The notes under the pieces were generated by a model, which was not told the origin of the DNA, searched no databases, and was given only the letters and a program-made list of their open reading frames with translations. A program made the translations under genes and the position numbers. A DNA stretch of 64,000 nt, from NCBI GenBank assembly GCA_028622995.1, contig JAJQJQ010000004.1, positions 9,362,001-9,426,000 on the forward strand, given 5' to 3'. This DNA comes from Panagrolaimus kolymaensis (Eukaryota; Nematoda; Chromadorea; Rhabditida; Panagrolaimidae). Positions 25,128 to 36,823 of this stretch are shown here, piece by piece. Numbering within the stretch: the stretch's first letter is position 1; each line of letters begins with the position of its first letter.

Positions 25128-27304
25128 ATGGGAATCCTTTCGGATGCAACCAAAATTCAATGGAAGCATTTCGGTCATAAATATAAATTAACTTTGACCA
25201 AAGATGAATTAAATTCGGAAAATATTTTTGAGGTAAATAAAAACTGTGACTTCCTTGGTATGGGACTTTTTAACTGAAATTTATTTTAGGTTTTGATGAA
25301 AAAAATAAATGCAGAAGTTCCAAATTTTGATGGCCTCATTGCATGTTTGGATTACAATAATCGTCAGGTATGTTTTATAATATTTGGTCTTTGGTTTTTT
25401 TGACGACAAAGTATTAAAAATATAAAAAATACTTAAAATAAAAAACAAAACTGAATTGTATTCATTTGAATGAAGCACAAATGAGTGAGAGTCTCCCTCC
25501 CAAAGGAAGAATATTTCTTACGTATGTAAAGGAAATGTTTCTATTTTTGAGTAATCATATGCTTTTTTAACTTTGGTCATTTAACCAATAAAAAAAACTG
25601 CATCGTGATGAAATATTGTTTAGCAATTTTACCATATGACATTGAAAACAATATGTTTAAGATTGTTGAGGTTTTAAAAAGAGAGAAAAAAAACTGCCAA
25701 TTAATATCGTAGGTGGTAACGATTAAATAAGTTTTAATTTTTTTAACATAAGAGCCTTTTCAAAGAGCATTGAGTATTTTTTCAAATCAAATTAAAAAAA
25801 ATTTAAAACTGACAAGACTCTTGATAATTCAATGTCCAATTTTCATCAATATAATTTGCAAAAAAAAAGTTTACACCAAAAATTAGCAATAAATTTTTAC
25901 TGGAATAAATTTGAAATTGAATGGTAAAAAAACTGTATATTCTAGAAAACACCATTATCAAAAAATGTGTAATTTTTCTAGGAAAATAACCTTTTAAAAC
26001 TGTAACAGCAAGTGCTAATAGGATAAATTTAAACAAATACCATAATAAAAAACTGACATTAATTGTGCCCCCTTTTTAAAATGTCGGACTAAGTAAGATT
26101 GTAAATTTTTGCAATGAAAAGATTTTTAACTGCGAGCTTGGTCATTTCATTGTAGCATTAAAATCTTTTGATTTTATTTACTATAAAAACTGAGGTTCTC
26201 TATGAGCAGCAAAAATCATTTTAGATGTTATAAGGTTTTTCAAATTAAAAAAATATAACTTTAATATTTACTGAATTAATAAAATAAGAAAAAGGAAATA
26301 TTTCTAAAAATCAACAAGAAAACTGCATAACTTGTCAAAAACAGGTAAAAAAAACTTTGTGATAAAAATATTTTCGTCTAAATATTTTTTATTAACTGGT
26401 ATGAGAGGCTCAATTTTAATTTATAAAAAAACCGGAGTTTGTAACATTAATAAAAAAGGCAATAAAAAACTGTCGAAATCGACAAGTTAGGAAAAATAAT
26501 TAATAAAAGTAACTGTTTCTTGATTCGATTAAACTATTTTTTAAAACTGGGATTTGAAATTTCTAATTTTTTAGTTGATCATCAAAAATGATGCCGATCT
26601 TCGAAAAGCATTGGATCGAGTGAAAGACAAACTCAAAATTTATACTACTTTACCCGATCGTGGCTCTTTGTCATCTGTGGACATGATGATGGCAAATAGC
26701 CGAGTTTGTCGATCATATTCAGTTCCACCAAAAGTAAGAAAAAGAATTTAGAATAAATAAATTTGTTAACTGTTTTCCAATTTTAATTTGTTTTTTAGGG
26801 TTGTTTGTCAACAATTTCAAATCCAATAACAACTAATCATCAAAAAACCGAGGATGGACAAATTTCTCCACCAGCGACAACTGAAAATGGCAGCGGTGTA
26901 ATTCCACGAAAACATACTGCCTTGTCTCGAACAGAACGATCCAATTCTGGATTTATGCGAAATCGACATTCCATGCGAGTTGGATCTTCAGCTAATCCCA
27001 TGTCTGGATATCACACACCACCGGTAAATTATTATTTAGCTTTAATTAATATTAAACTGATTTTCGGGATTATAGTTTCTAAATTTTAATTAAAAAAATT
27101 TAGAATAAAATTTAAACTGAATTTTTTAATTTATTTTCCTTTTTTTAGAATTTTCCTCTTGGCTACCATCAATCATATTCATCATATAATAATGCTCCTG
27201 GACCAGGAATGGGTGGAGGTCCATTGAATATGTTGTTGAATCATGCCCTCACTGGTGGCCGATATTATCCAGGTTATGGACCACCACGACCATTTATTTT
27301 TTAA
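25128..27304 (+). CDS. PB1-domain protein, paralog 3
   Basis: Five phase-0 exons: 25128-25232, 25290-25367, 26575-26733, 26799-27023 and 27149-27304, giving 240 residues and a TAA stop. PB1 domain at about residues 8-85: basic half TKIQWKHFGHKYKLTL, middle VLMKKINAEVPNFDGL, acidic half DYNNRQ plus KNDADLRKAL. Then come LKIYTTLPDRGSL and CRSYSVPP, a Ser/Thr/Asn-rich linker containing RSNSGFMRNRHSMR, and the tail NFPLGYHQSYSSYNNAP. Exon structure and order match paralog 2, with an extra intron in the linker. It is a probable scaffold protein with a PB1 partner. The start is supported by the acceptor just upstream. Every intron except the 57-base first one carries several AAACTG motifs; the first has AAACTG once and TAACTG once. 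Confidence 0.9.
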
Positions 27305-28824
27305 AGAAATTTTTTTTAAACTGTATCTTCTTTGTATTTTCTTTATCAAAAAATAATAATAACCAAAACTGTATAATAATTAATTTGAATAAAAAGGAAA
27401 TAAAAAACTTTAAATATTTTTAATATATAATTTATTCCTTATTTTTGGAACATTTACATAAATAAAAACTGTATTTGATCATTAAGATTTTGTATATATT
27501 GTAAAACTGCATGCTTGGATTTGGGCTCCTTAATTTCGCCTTTTTTATTTTAAACTGAATACAGACGTAATAATTCTTGCTGTTTTAAAGCAAATAAACA
27601 ATAGAATTTTTTGGGGTTGCTTGAAGCGAACTTTTATAAACTGTATCCATTATTTTTTTTGTTAATGTTTTATTCAGAATTTTAAAGCTTGGATAACAAA
27701 ATAATAACAATATATGTTAGAAAAAATAAACTGAGGCGCATGAGGTAAAAAGTATTAAATCAATCCAAAAAATTAAAAAGCAAAGACGCGCAACACAACA
27801 AGTTGAAGATTTTTTACTCGCATAGTAAAGAAAAAAATTTCATGATCGTCATTTGAAAAAGCGCAGCAGTAAAAAAGATGGAAGAAATCAAATTTTCGAA
27901 AATGTTCGGAAAATTTCGCATACCTTTGAAAATTTTAAACTAAGAGAGTCCACTCAATAATATTGCAAGTTGCAACGCCATTATTTTATTTGCTAATTTT
28001 TTTCTTCCTTTCTTGAGGAATTTAAAAAAACTTGGCTAATTTTTATGCAGTTAAAAAATTTCATAGTTGTTTTAAGCTTTACAGTTATAGTTTCTAAAAA
28101 TACAAAGATATTTTGAAATTTATAAATGCGACAGAAAAAGGTTGTTTTTTAAAACATTTAAAACCAAACATATCACTTGAAAAAAAGGAACTCAGTTTTT
28201 TTAAGAATAAAAGCATTTATCTATATTTTTATTTGTCTCTTTTATACTAAAAATGCTCCTCCAACTCAGTTTAACAAAAATATCTAAAAAAAAAGCCTAC
28301 TTTTTAAATTTTTTTAATAAACTTCCTATGAAAATTGTGTAAAGAATTTACTTTAAACCTATGATTAATGGTCGTCAGTTTTATACCGTCAAGCTAAATT
28401 TTTCATTGAACTTGAAATTTCCATTTTCAATTGATAAACTCAGTTTTTTTTCTTATTGCCATCGCAAAATGAAAACGGCGGTTAGGTAGGAAAATATATG
28501 ATTGACAGTTTTAAAAGTTTATTTGCACCTTTGTTTATTACTCCTCAGAACAAAGAGCATCATCATCCACCGCTTTTCGTCTGAATGTTCAACAATCACT
28601 GAAGCTTTTCAACAGTTAATAATCATACATTTTATTTATTTATTATTTTTTTATAAAACAACCAAACATACGAAAAAAATATATTTAGAATTATTTTTCT
28701 TTTTACATTAAAAAAAAAAATATTCCTAAATATTTTCAACAAAAATTCTTTTCTTTAATTTAGAAAAGTTTTTTCATGCACCAAAAAAACAATAAAAACC
28801 ATTTTAAAATTGGAAAACCGCAGT
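27305..28824. other. Convergent intergenic region with a motif orientation switch
   Basis: 3' flank of PB1 paralog 3 and of the minus-strand gene beyond. No exon seen. Plus-oriented AAACTG copies run to about 27728; minus-oriented copies start at about 28048. Confidence 0.5.
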
Positions 28825-30977
28825 TTAAATATTTAAATTATCCACGACGATCAAAGACATGGGTGCTACACTTCTCATGGAATCAAAAAATTTCTCTGCA
28901 TCTTTAACAGTGAAACCTTTTTTAAGGCCGTCTTCAATATCAATGATAACATTGGTTTTGCCATATTTTTCTCCAGGAAGGCATCTGAAAAATCATATTA
29001 AATTTCTTTATTACAGTTTTTTTTGGAAGACAAAAATATGAAAATAGAATACAGTTTTAAATATTGAAAAAAATATATTTCAATTTTACAAATTCTTTAA
29101 GTTAATTAAGGTTATTAATAGTCGGAAAGGAACCGGATCCTTTGGATCCTTTAACTTTATGGATCCTTGGAACCTTGGATCCTTGAATCATGGATCCTTC
29201 GATAATGGATTCTTTGATCATGGATTTTTTGACTTTATGGATTTTCAAGTGTATTTGAGTTTTTCATTTTTGGATCTATTAGTTTCTTTGAATATTTTTT
29301 TTTATTATCTTTGGATCCTTCGAGTTTAGTCCTCATCAGTATCTTTTATCCTTTCCTTTTTTCTCTTTTTATCCTTTAATATTTTATGTTCTTCAATTAT
29401 TTTATATCCAAGAAATGATCCTTTCAATAGCATCAAGTTTTAAAAATAAATCTTTGAAGCTTCCGTAGTCGAGTGGTTTAGTAGTTGGCCGTCCGATCTG
29501 GCAACAATCTTGATCGAAAGGACGTATGCAGATAAAAAAAAAGAATGAAAAATTGAAAAAAATAAACGTAAAAAGAAGGGGGTGCTAAACTAGAAAAGTT
29601 CCACATTATGAACGTTATAAAGGCACAGTTTTTAAAAAAGCAAAAATATAATGAAACTGAATTAAAAAAATATTATAAAAAATGTAACAAAAAAAAGTTT
29701 CAGTTATGATTGATTTAAAGTCCTCAGCGCACGGTAGATCTCAGTTTAATTATTAGAAATGAAATTTTCTTAAATCTTTTTAAAACAAATTACCCGGCAG
29801 CAACGTACTCTCACAGTTTTTTTCTGTTGAAAAATATTCTGTAGAAATTTTTAATAGTTTTATATGTACAATTTTTTCTGAGCGTTGAATGTTATCTGGC
29901 TACACGCTTATCCAGTTAAAACCTTATTTTTAAATTTATGACTCATATCGAAGTCAGCATTTCACAAATTCATCCAGTTTTATATCGATATTTTATGCTA
30001 AGTTTAAGGGCTTTCGAACCATTCTTGTCCGTACGCTTTTAAAGAATTCAGTTTGTAAACATCCGATAAAAATACCTCCTCGGTTTTCTTTTTATTTTTT
30101 AATAATTTATGATAGTAGTTTTTTTATTTCGACATAAATTTGATGGCCTTGGTGCAGTTTTTTTACAAAGCTTTTTTTTTGATATGAATTTCACTTTTAA
30201 TTAAATCAAAAGGAATGCCCTGATAATGGCTTCGACTTTCCAGTTTATAAATTATCGAAAATTATACTTTTAATTCTTCACCTAATTCATGTAATTTCTT
30301 TTTGATGATGTTTATAAAATTCGAAATTGCTACTATGATAAAAAACATGCTCTCCAGTTTTATTAATTTAATTCTTTCTTCTTTTTTTAAAAATAATAAA
30401 TTAAATCCAAAAAACTCCGAAAATTATGCACAAAGACATCCAGTTTTATGAAATTAATTTATCCAAATTTTAAGCGGCTAAAAAATATTTGTTCTTGACA
30501 GTTTTGTTATTTGGTAAATATTGAACTTATTAAAGTCTCCTACTGATAGAACTTCCCGCAATTATCAAAGTGACTCAGTTATTTCTTAAAAAACAAAGTT
30601 TTTGCTTATTTTATGCCGTTTTAAATATTTTGCTTTGTTTCATCGCTTTAAAATGGTCTTCAGTTTTTATAAATTAAATTTCTTTGCTAATTTTTGAATT
30701 AAAAACTCGAGTAACAACAATATGGAACAGTTTAAAAAAAATCTTACCTTCGAAAATCCACGGCCCAATAAACATCTTTTCCACCTTTGCCCCAAGTTCT
30801 CACAGAAGCATATTTGCCATTATCTTGTTCATCATAATATGCAATTCTAAGATCTTTAAGTCGAACAATCTTTGATTTCATTAAAGGGAAAAAATATCGC
30901 TTTATTATTAATATTTCTTCATATAACTCGACAAAATCATCGGAATAAAGAAGATGACCAAGGTCTTGCAAATCCAT
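28825..30977 (-). CDS. Unknown 129-residue protein
   Basis: Two exons, 30977-30748 and 28984-28825, joined in phase 2 (CGA-AG/A), ending in TAA. The start is supported by a TTTATTTCAG acceptor about 36 bases upstream. The protein has no signal peptide or membrane segment. Its middle part reads LRIAYYDEQDNGKYASVR, then TWGKGGKDVYWAVDFRRC, then VIIDIEDGLKKGF. The alternation of beta-like and charged segments suggests a small PH-like or similar fold, but I do not recognise the family and assign no function. The single intron is 1.76 kb and contains the GGATCC repeat tract and a tRNA-like stretch. Confidence 0.75.
29131..29330. repeat. GGATCC(T)TT simple repeat tract
   Basis: Imperfect tandem array around GGATCCTTTGGATCC and (A/C)TGGATCCTTGGAACC, decaying to TGGATTTTT and AGATCC-like variants. 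It sits in the intron of the 129-residue gene. I found no terminal inverted repeats or target duplication around it. Confidence 0.6.
29459..29530 (+). other. tRNA-like sequence (possible pseudo-tRNA or SINE head)
   Basis: GCTTCCGTAGTCGAGTGG followed by TTTAGTAGTTGGCC resembles the 5' half and A box of a Leu/Ser-type tRNA. No clear B box (GGTTCGA) or matching acceptor strand follows, so it is not a working tRNA. It could be the head of a tRNA-derived element or chance. Confidence 0.3.
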
Positions 30978-32806
30978 AATGATTTTTTTTGATTGGAAAA
31001 ACTGCTGAAATAAAAAAGTTGTTTAAGAAAACAGTTTAAAAAAATTAATATCACAATTATTATGGCGCGAAAGTCTTGTATAGCTGTGTCAGTTTTATAA
31101 ATCGCAATCCAAAAAATCACTTTTAAATCAGTTTCCTTCGCTTGAAAATTCAGTGAAATTTTTTAGTTATTAAAAAAGCTGACTTCAAAAAATTCCATAA
31201 GTCAATACAGTTATAAAAATAAAAATTTGACAATAACCGACTTAAAAAATCAAAGTCAGTTAGCTTTAAAGAAATTTGAAAAAAAATATTCCAAAAAAAA
31301 GGTTTGTTTGTTTTCGTATAGTCGAACTTCCAGAAAGAAGAAAAAGACAGTTTATACCTTTAAAAAAAACAGCGTATCCGCTTCATGGAAATCCAGTTTT
31401 ATTATTACTTTTTAATAATCTAAGAAGCCATAGATAAGTCTTCTTTTTTTCTCTTTATTAATATTACTATTATCTTTGAATTCTCAAAAATCTTAAAAAT
31501 GAGTAAGCTAATAATCAGTTTTTTATAAGTTAAAAGTGTTCCAGTTAAAAATTCTCCCAAGAAATTATGAAATACCAAGAAAATTTCTTTTGGACAGTCA
31601 AATAAAAAAGCTCGTAAATAAAAATATTTTTAACACCCGCAAAAGCCACACTTCTTCCCTGCCACCCCCAACGTAGACTAAATCCCTTTTTTTCAATCTA
31701 GCATATATGTGTTTTTATTTTTTTTTAATTAAAAACCACCAACACCAACCATCATCATTTGTATATTTTCATCCATTTTCTTAATCCTTCTCCGCCCAGA
31801 TAAATAACTACTACCTAACTAACTAATAATCATAGCTTTATATTATTATTTTTTCTTTCTTTCTTTTAATCTTCTTTCCCCTATTTTTTTTCTTCATGGA
31901 ATGTAAAAGTAAGAAAATGAAAATAAGATGGAAGACTTTTTTTCATATTTTCAAATAAAAATGTAAGCCCCACAATTTCCATAAATATAGGCTGCTTTTA
32001 TATTTATTTAATACATATGTATGTATGATCCCTTAATTGACGCACGGAAAAAAAGAAGAAAAAAAGAAGCATAAATGTCAAATACCACCTTCAATAATGC
32101 ACTTAAGAAATAAATCTTTTCCCGATTTATGTCATAAAAAAATGAAATCAATTATGGAAGTAAATAAAAATGTATTGAAAAAACACATCATAGTAAAAAA
32201 AACCGAAATGATCAACTCAGTTTTGTAAAAATTAGCTAACAAAAAAACCAATAATGAGGTTTATAATAAAGAAACCATAAAAAAAAAGGAAAAAATTTAT
32301 TTTCTTGGATGTCAAAAAGAATAACAAGGGTTTTAATTTAAAAAATTAATTAAAATTCTCAACAAAATAAAAAATTTTAAGCTGCCTAAGACTTTACAGT
32401 TTTTTTCTGGACAACTTTTAACTCATCTAAAATAAAATATGTTTATATAAATTTTAATTTTTTCGTCATTTTTTATAATCCAGTTTTTACTTTATTTTTG
32501 GACGAGAGATTTCGATTTTTTCATAAATGAAAAATATTTATGTTTTAAAAAAATTTTCTTCCTATGCACAAATTCAAGACACAGTTTTTTTTGCTTCCCT
32601 GAAAAATATAATAATTTTATATTTTTTCGAAATACGAATGGATACGTATTTGTTACTAATGAAGTTGCCAGTTTTAAACAAAGTTTAATAATGTTCAAAA
32701 GTTATTAGAAATAAATATTTAGTGATCTGCAGATTCCTCAGTTTAATATTTTATTCAAAAAAAATTTAATCAAAATAAAAAAATTTGTCAATTATTTAAC
32801 GCTTTT
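30978..32806. other. Intergenic region
   Basis: No exon supported. It has minus-oriented AAACTG motifs to about 31550. From about 31640 to 32220 there is a stretch without the motif but with pyrimidine-rich CACCC/CCACC sequence; motifs resume after that. Confidence 0.45.
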
Positions 32807-33181
32807 TTATTTTCTCCAAAAACACCACCATCGTTTTTTCCTTTTCTTTATTTGAATTGGCTCATCGAAAGTTAGCGTTACTTCGGTTAAAACCTAGAAA
32901 TTTTTCAATGTAACAGTTTTTATCCCAAATCTTCTTTAAAACAAACTTCCGCTTCATCCTCCATTTTTTCAACTTTTTCATTCATTTCTTTTTGCTTTTC
33001 ATCCGCCATAAAAGCAATTTCTTTTATAACTTCATCAACTTCATGTTGTTGAAGTTTTTTACACATTTCGGCTTCCAACAATTCATCCTAAATAAATGAA
33101 AGAAAATAATTTTAAACACGACGCAAAATAGGGAAATTTCAATGGTCTAAAAACACTCACATCTTCCATTGGAGTCAACAT
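32807..33181 (-). CDS. Small charged protein with basic aromatic C-terminus
   Basis: Three exons: 33181-33161, 33087-32947 and 32893-32807, all phase 0, 82 residues, TAA stop. Residues 1-54 are acidic and helical (MLTPMEDDELLEAEMCKKLQ, later EKQKEMNEKVEKMEDEAE), a likely short coiled coil. The C-terminus reads EPIQIKKRKKRWWCFWRK, a strongly basic and Trp-rich end that could bind nucleic acid or membrane. The third junction uses a GTTTGT donor; without that splice the frame ends 8 residues later in DLG. The choice is supported by the AAACTG motif in the resulting 53-base intron. The family is not recognised. It is divergent with, and 68 bases from, the frame starting at 33250. Confidence 0.6.
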
Positions 33182-33249
33182 TATCAAAAGCTTAACTTAG
33201 ACAAAAAATAAAAACAAAATTTATACACAAATTTCAATCAGAAAAAAAA

Positions 33250-33532
33250 ATGACAAAACTGTCAAACAAAATTTTTCTTTTAATAATAATAGTTTTTAAA
33301 AGCAACGCACAAAATGGTAAAAAAAAAAGAAAAATGGGTTCCTTTTTAAAATATTTGGGACACGTTTCTTCGCCACTTCCAGAATTTGAAAAGAATTTAA
33401 AATGTAAAAAAGTATGTAATTCAACGGTTTTTTATTTTGCAAGGAATATGAATCAACAGAATTTTTTAAGAAAGAATTTCTGTCCTCCATTTTTTTTATA
33501 TCTTGTATGAAAAACCTTTTATCGTTGAAAAA
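33250..33532 (+). CDS. Possible small secreted protein, model uncertain
   Basis: ATG is followed by a good signal peptide (TKLSNKIFLLIIIVFKSNAQ). Downstream coding is uncertain. One reading splices to FEKNLKCKK (donor GTATGT near 33411) and then to EYESTEFFKKEF, ending in TAA near 33532. An AATTTCAATCAG acceptor lies just before the start. It runs against the local motif orientation and I recognise no family, so only the signal peptide exon is reasonably supported. Confidence 0.35.
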
Positions 33533-34149
33533 AAAACGCTAATTGCTTTCAGTTTAAAATTTTTTTGAAGTAAAAAGAAAATATTCACAAACTTATTTTT
33601 ACCCAACTTTTAAATGGTCCAGTTTACTTTATATATATTTTTTTAACGCTTTTCTTTCAACGTTTTTGATTTTCACGTTGATCAGAAGTGTAAATTACCT
33701 TTAGCCATTTACAAACTCAGTTTTTTTTTCTAAACATTTTACATAATTCTTTTAGACTTTGCAGTTTTTAATTTGTGATTCATGAACATATAACTCTCCT
33801 TGAAGGAAATATTAAAAACTTAAACGATGACGCACAGTTTATTTTCCACTTTCATACAACCTATCATTTTGTTAATATGACTAATATTTGGATTACCAAA
33901 TATTAATTTCAATGAAAAAAAGGTAAAAAATTGTGGCATGCCTCCTAATGATTGCAAAATTATGGTCATTCTAGAAATTATGAATGTCAGTTTTATTTTT
34001 TAATAATATTTTAAACTTATTTTTTTTTTACAAAAAACTATCCAAAAAAATTTAGATCTCGTCAGTTTTTTAGTTTCATAAATTTAGATTAATTTCAGGA
34101 TGTGGTATTTTCGAGGCCGTTTTAAATACTTCCTCCTCTTAAAATTATC

Positions 34150-34534
34150 AGGACCCCATTCATATTGCTGGATTTCCTCCTACTTTAGACAAAGATGCAG
34201 TTAAATTTATTTATGATTTAAAACCTTTGCAGGATCTATTATAAACTTTATAAGGTTTTGGCAGTTTATAGAATTCTTCAATTAATGATGAGCTTATTTT
34301 TTCCGATGCCATAAATGGAGAACAGTTTTTTATATTTTTTATTTCGTCCACAAAACTAAAACTACAGTTTTTTGTTTTTTAGGATTTTTGTGAACTCTAT
34401 TTTGAGAAAAATCTAGCAATAAACAATTTGATTCCAGTTTATAAAATAAGTCTTGAAGAAAATCGAGGACATATGCGTCATTTTTGTGTTGAATTTTACA
34501 GAAACCACAAAGAAAAGTTGAAGAAGAAAAAATG
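34150..34534 (+). pseudogene. Orphan coding-like exons
   Basis: A stretch reading DPIHIAGFPPTLDKDAVKFI starts after an ATTATCAG acceptor but runs to TAA without a usable donor. A second stretch starts after TTTTTTAG near 34382: DFCELYFEKNLAINNLIPVY, then KISLEENRGHMRHFCVEF, ending KEKLKKKK with TGA at 34532-34534. Codon composition looks coding and acceptors are present, but I cannot join the two in frame. They may be a decayed gene or exons of the frame starting at 33250. The family is unknown. Confidence 0.35.
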
Positions 34535-35649
34535 AAACTTTTTTGAAAGCATCCAAAAATTTGAAGGATGATTTGTTGGTTCCGTTTGTTCTTGAAGCTT
34601 AAAGTTTATAACACAGTTTTAATTTTGTATTTAATTTTAAATAAAATTTCAAAAATTTTTTTATATCTTTTATAACTAGTTACCCAATGATTACAGTTTC
34701 AAGACAAAAGATGAAAAAAAGCTTGCCAAATTCCAGCAGAACACAACAATTCAGTTTAACAAAAAAAATATCAAAATTTTACTTAAAAAATAAGGAGTTA
34801 AAGCAACGAACAACTCATCAACACAGTTTTGAATTTAAAAAAAATTTTAAATATAAAACAAAACATTCTGTTTTTTTTTAGATTCATAATCTTTTTTGCT
34901 AAATTTTTACTAAAAAAAACTTTAAGAAACAAATATCAGTTTATACTTTGATCAAACAAATGAGTTAAAAGGTGATGCAAAATCATTTGAATCCAGTGTA
35001 ATTTATTCCCCTATTTATCTTATATTATACTGTTATAAAAATCGGAAAAGCTTTCTAAAAAAAGAAAACAAATATTTAAAAATTGATTTATGGAATAAGT
35101 TTATAAACACTTTTAATAAAATAAAAAAATAATCCAGTTTTTTTTTTGTTTTTAAAATTTAAATATTTAAATTTAGCAGGAAATTTGAATTTGCCTTTGA
35201 TACAGTTTTAATAATTAAAAATTTTTTACTCAATTTCATTACTTTGAAGTAACATTTTTTGTGTTAGAAAAAGCTTGCAAAATCAATGGATACTTAGACC
35301 CGAAAATATGAAAGACATTTTTTATTTTTTTGACCAAATAAAGGAGTGCCACTCAATGACATAAAGACATAAAATTAGTCATCCAACCAAACAAGCAAAA
35401 AGACAAACATTTTTGACGATTCTATTTTCCAAAAAGGAAGAAGTTATTGTTATCAGTAAAATAAACTTATGACGAGTTTTTTTTGACGTTCTCAAATAAA
35501 GAAAGAATGGTAGTGACGCAAATTTAACGAAGTTTATCACTTTCTTGGGAGCCGTATAAAAAATTAACTTTTTCTTTCGATTAAAATCATTCATTTTTTC
35601 TTTAAAGCTTTAAATTTTTTTACTGCTTTTGATTAACCAAAATTTGAGT
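34535..35649. other. Intergenic region
   Basis: AT-rich; minus-oriented motifs to about 35204, then none until the His-rich gene. No gene seen. Confidence 0.45.
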
Positions 35650-35884
35650 ATGGGCAATCACCACAGTCACCATCACGGTCATCATCATGGTCATCATTAC
35701 GATCACCACCACCAGGGCCACCATCATCATGGACATCGAGTTGAAAATGTTCTTGAAAAGTGAGCTCAGTTTTTTTAATGAAAGGAAAAAAATTGGATAA
35801 TTTTGTTTTAGAGTTTTTGATCCTCATCACCACCACCACCATCACCATTCCCATCATCAGCCGCATTGTCATGATCATTGCTAA
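35650..35884 (+). CDS. His-rich peptide 1
   Basis: Two exons, 35650-35759 and 35812-35884 (GTGAGC donor, TTTTAG acceptor, phase 2), encoding 60 residues with a TAA stop. It starts MGNHHSHHHGHHHGHHYD, has a short bridge RVENVLEKVFDP, then a run of eight His and ends CHDHC. More than half the residues are His. Such sequences bind Zn, Cu or Ni. There is no signal peptide, so it is probably a cytosolic metal buffer (inferred). The intron contains one minus-oriented AAACTG (as CAGTTT) although the gene is on plus. If unspliced it would stop at TGA after 37 residues. Confidence 0.65.
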
Positions 35885-36569
35885 CAACTTTTTTCTATTC
35901 TATCTTTTATAAATAAAATTTATCAATAAATGCTGCTTGTAAATATTGTTTTTGTTAATTAAATAATAAAAAAGAGAACACTAATAAAAAAAATTTTTTT
36001 TATATATCAAATAGATTCCCAAATAAACAACAACAAAAAATAGCAAAAAAAGCTTCCATTAAATTTGAATATTCAATTATGAAGGTATAATAAAATTTAT
36101 GGAAATTCTAAATCTTTAAATTTTGAAAAATAAAATTTGTTAAGTTGCAAGTTAAGAAAACTCCAAATTTTATTTGAAACCAATCTATTTGGTGGTTTTG
36201 ATTTTACATTATTTAAACAAAACAAAAAACAAGTGGAAAAATTTTTTTATTTCAATTAAACTCGCCAAATTCCAAATATAGATGGCAAAAAATCAAAAAT
36301 GAATATTAAAAATTTGAAAAATTTACAAGTTAAAAAAAGATCGATGTAAATCCACAATAATTAAAGTTAATTTTAAAAGCCTTGAAAACTGCTTCAGATA
36401 TTCTCAGATTTTTAAAAAAGTAAGTTGACGCATTTTTTCTTCCTCGATTATTACATACATACTTTGACTCTTCAAAGTGAACGCTTAGAAAGAATTAACT
36501 CTTTTTCATGAGAGAAATTGATAACGTAAAAATCAAAAATCATGAGTCACAAAAAAGAATCATCATAAC

Positions 36570-36823
36570 CTTACGTAATAGTTTTCATCTTTCTTATTGA
36601 TATTGTTTACTTTTTTGTGACGTCAAAAAAAAGAGAAATACATCAGCGTCTTATCGATTCGCTTTTTTCCTCCACTTTCCTCCTTTGATAAAGAAAGAAA
36701 GCATTCATTTTTTTGCAGTATAAAAGCATTCCCATTATTTCTCTTTTTTCCATCATTCAAAAAGGTTTTCATTTGAATATTATTTCTCTCAGATTCCAGT
36801 TTAAATAAATTATATTAATAAAA
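36570..36823 (+). promoter_or_regulatory. Promoter of His-rich gene 2 (CRE, GATA, TATA)
   Basis: Contains in order a palindromic CRE-like TGACGTCA (36618-36625), a GATA site CTTATC (36650-36655), a TATA box TATAAAAG (36719-36726) and a TTTCTCTCAG/ATTCCAG acceptor before the ATG. The same elements occur in the same order before the inverted copy at 47117-47344, with long near-identical blocks between them. This conservation against a diverged background supports regulatory function. CRE and GATA would fit stress- or metal-responsive gut expression (inference). Confidence 0.7.

Larger units (their letters stand above)
18640..27735 (+). repeat. Oriented AAACTG motif domain 3 (+)
   Basis: Plus-oriented motifs throughout the gene-poor stretch and in every intron of PB1 paralog 3 (for example 25243, 25271, 26544, 26768, 27053, 27114). 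The orientation flips at both ends: the last minus copy before it is near 18240 and the first minus copy after it is near 28048. Confidence 0.75.
28045..35215 (-). repeat. Oriented AAACTG motif domain 4 (-)
   Basis: CAGTTT on the plus strand at frequent intervals (for example 28196, 28265, 28376, 29822, 30060, 30355, 32400, 33601, 34363, 35204). Plus-oriented copies are rare, such as one at 33258 inside a predicted reading frame. It contains the minus-strand genes at 28825-30977 and 32807-33181. Confidence 0.7.

Noticed and set aside
29131..29330. GGATCC tract as a fourth hAT-like element
   Set aside because: No terminal inverted repeats or flanking 8-bp duplication could be found.
36797..36802. 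CAGTTT before the His-rich gene start counted as a reversed motif
   Set aside because: It is a conserved ATTCCAG splice acceptor followed by TTTAAA in both inverted copies, so it is explained without the motif.
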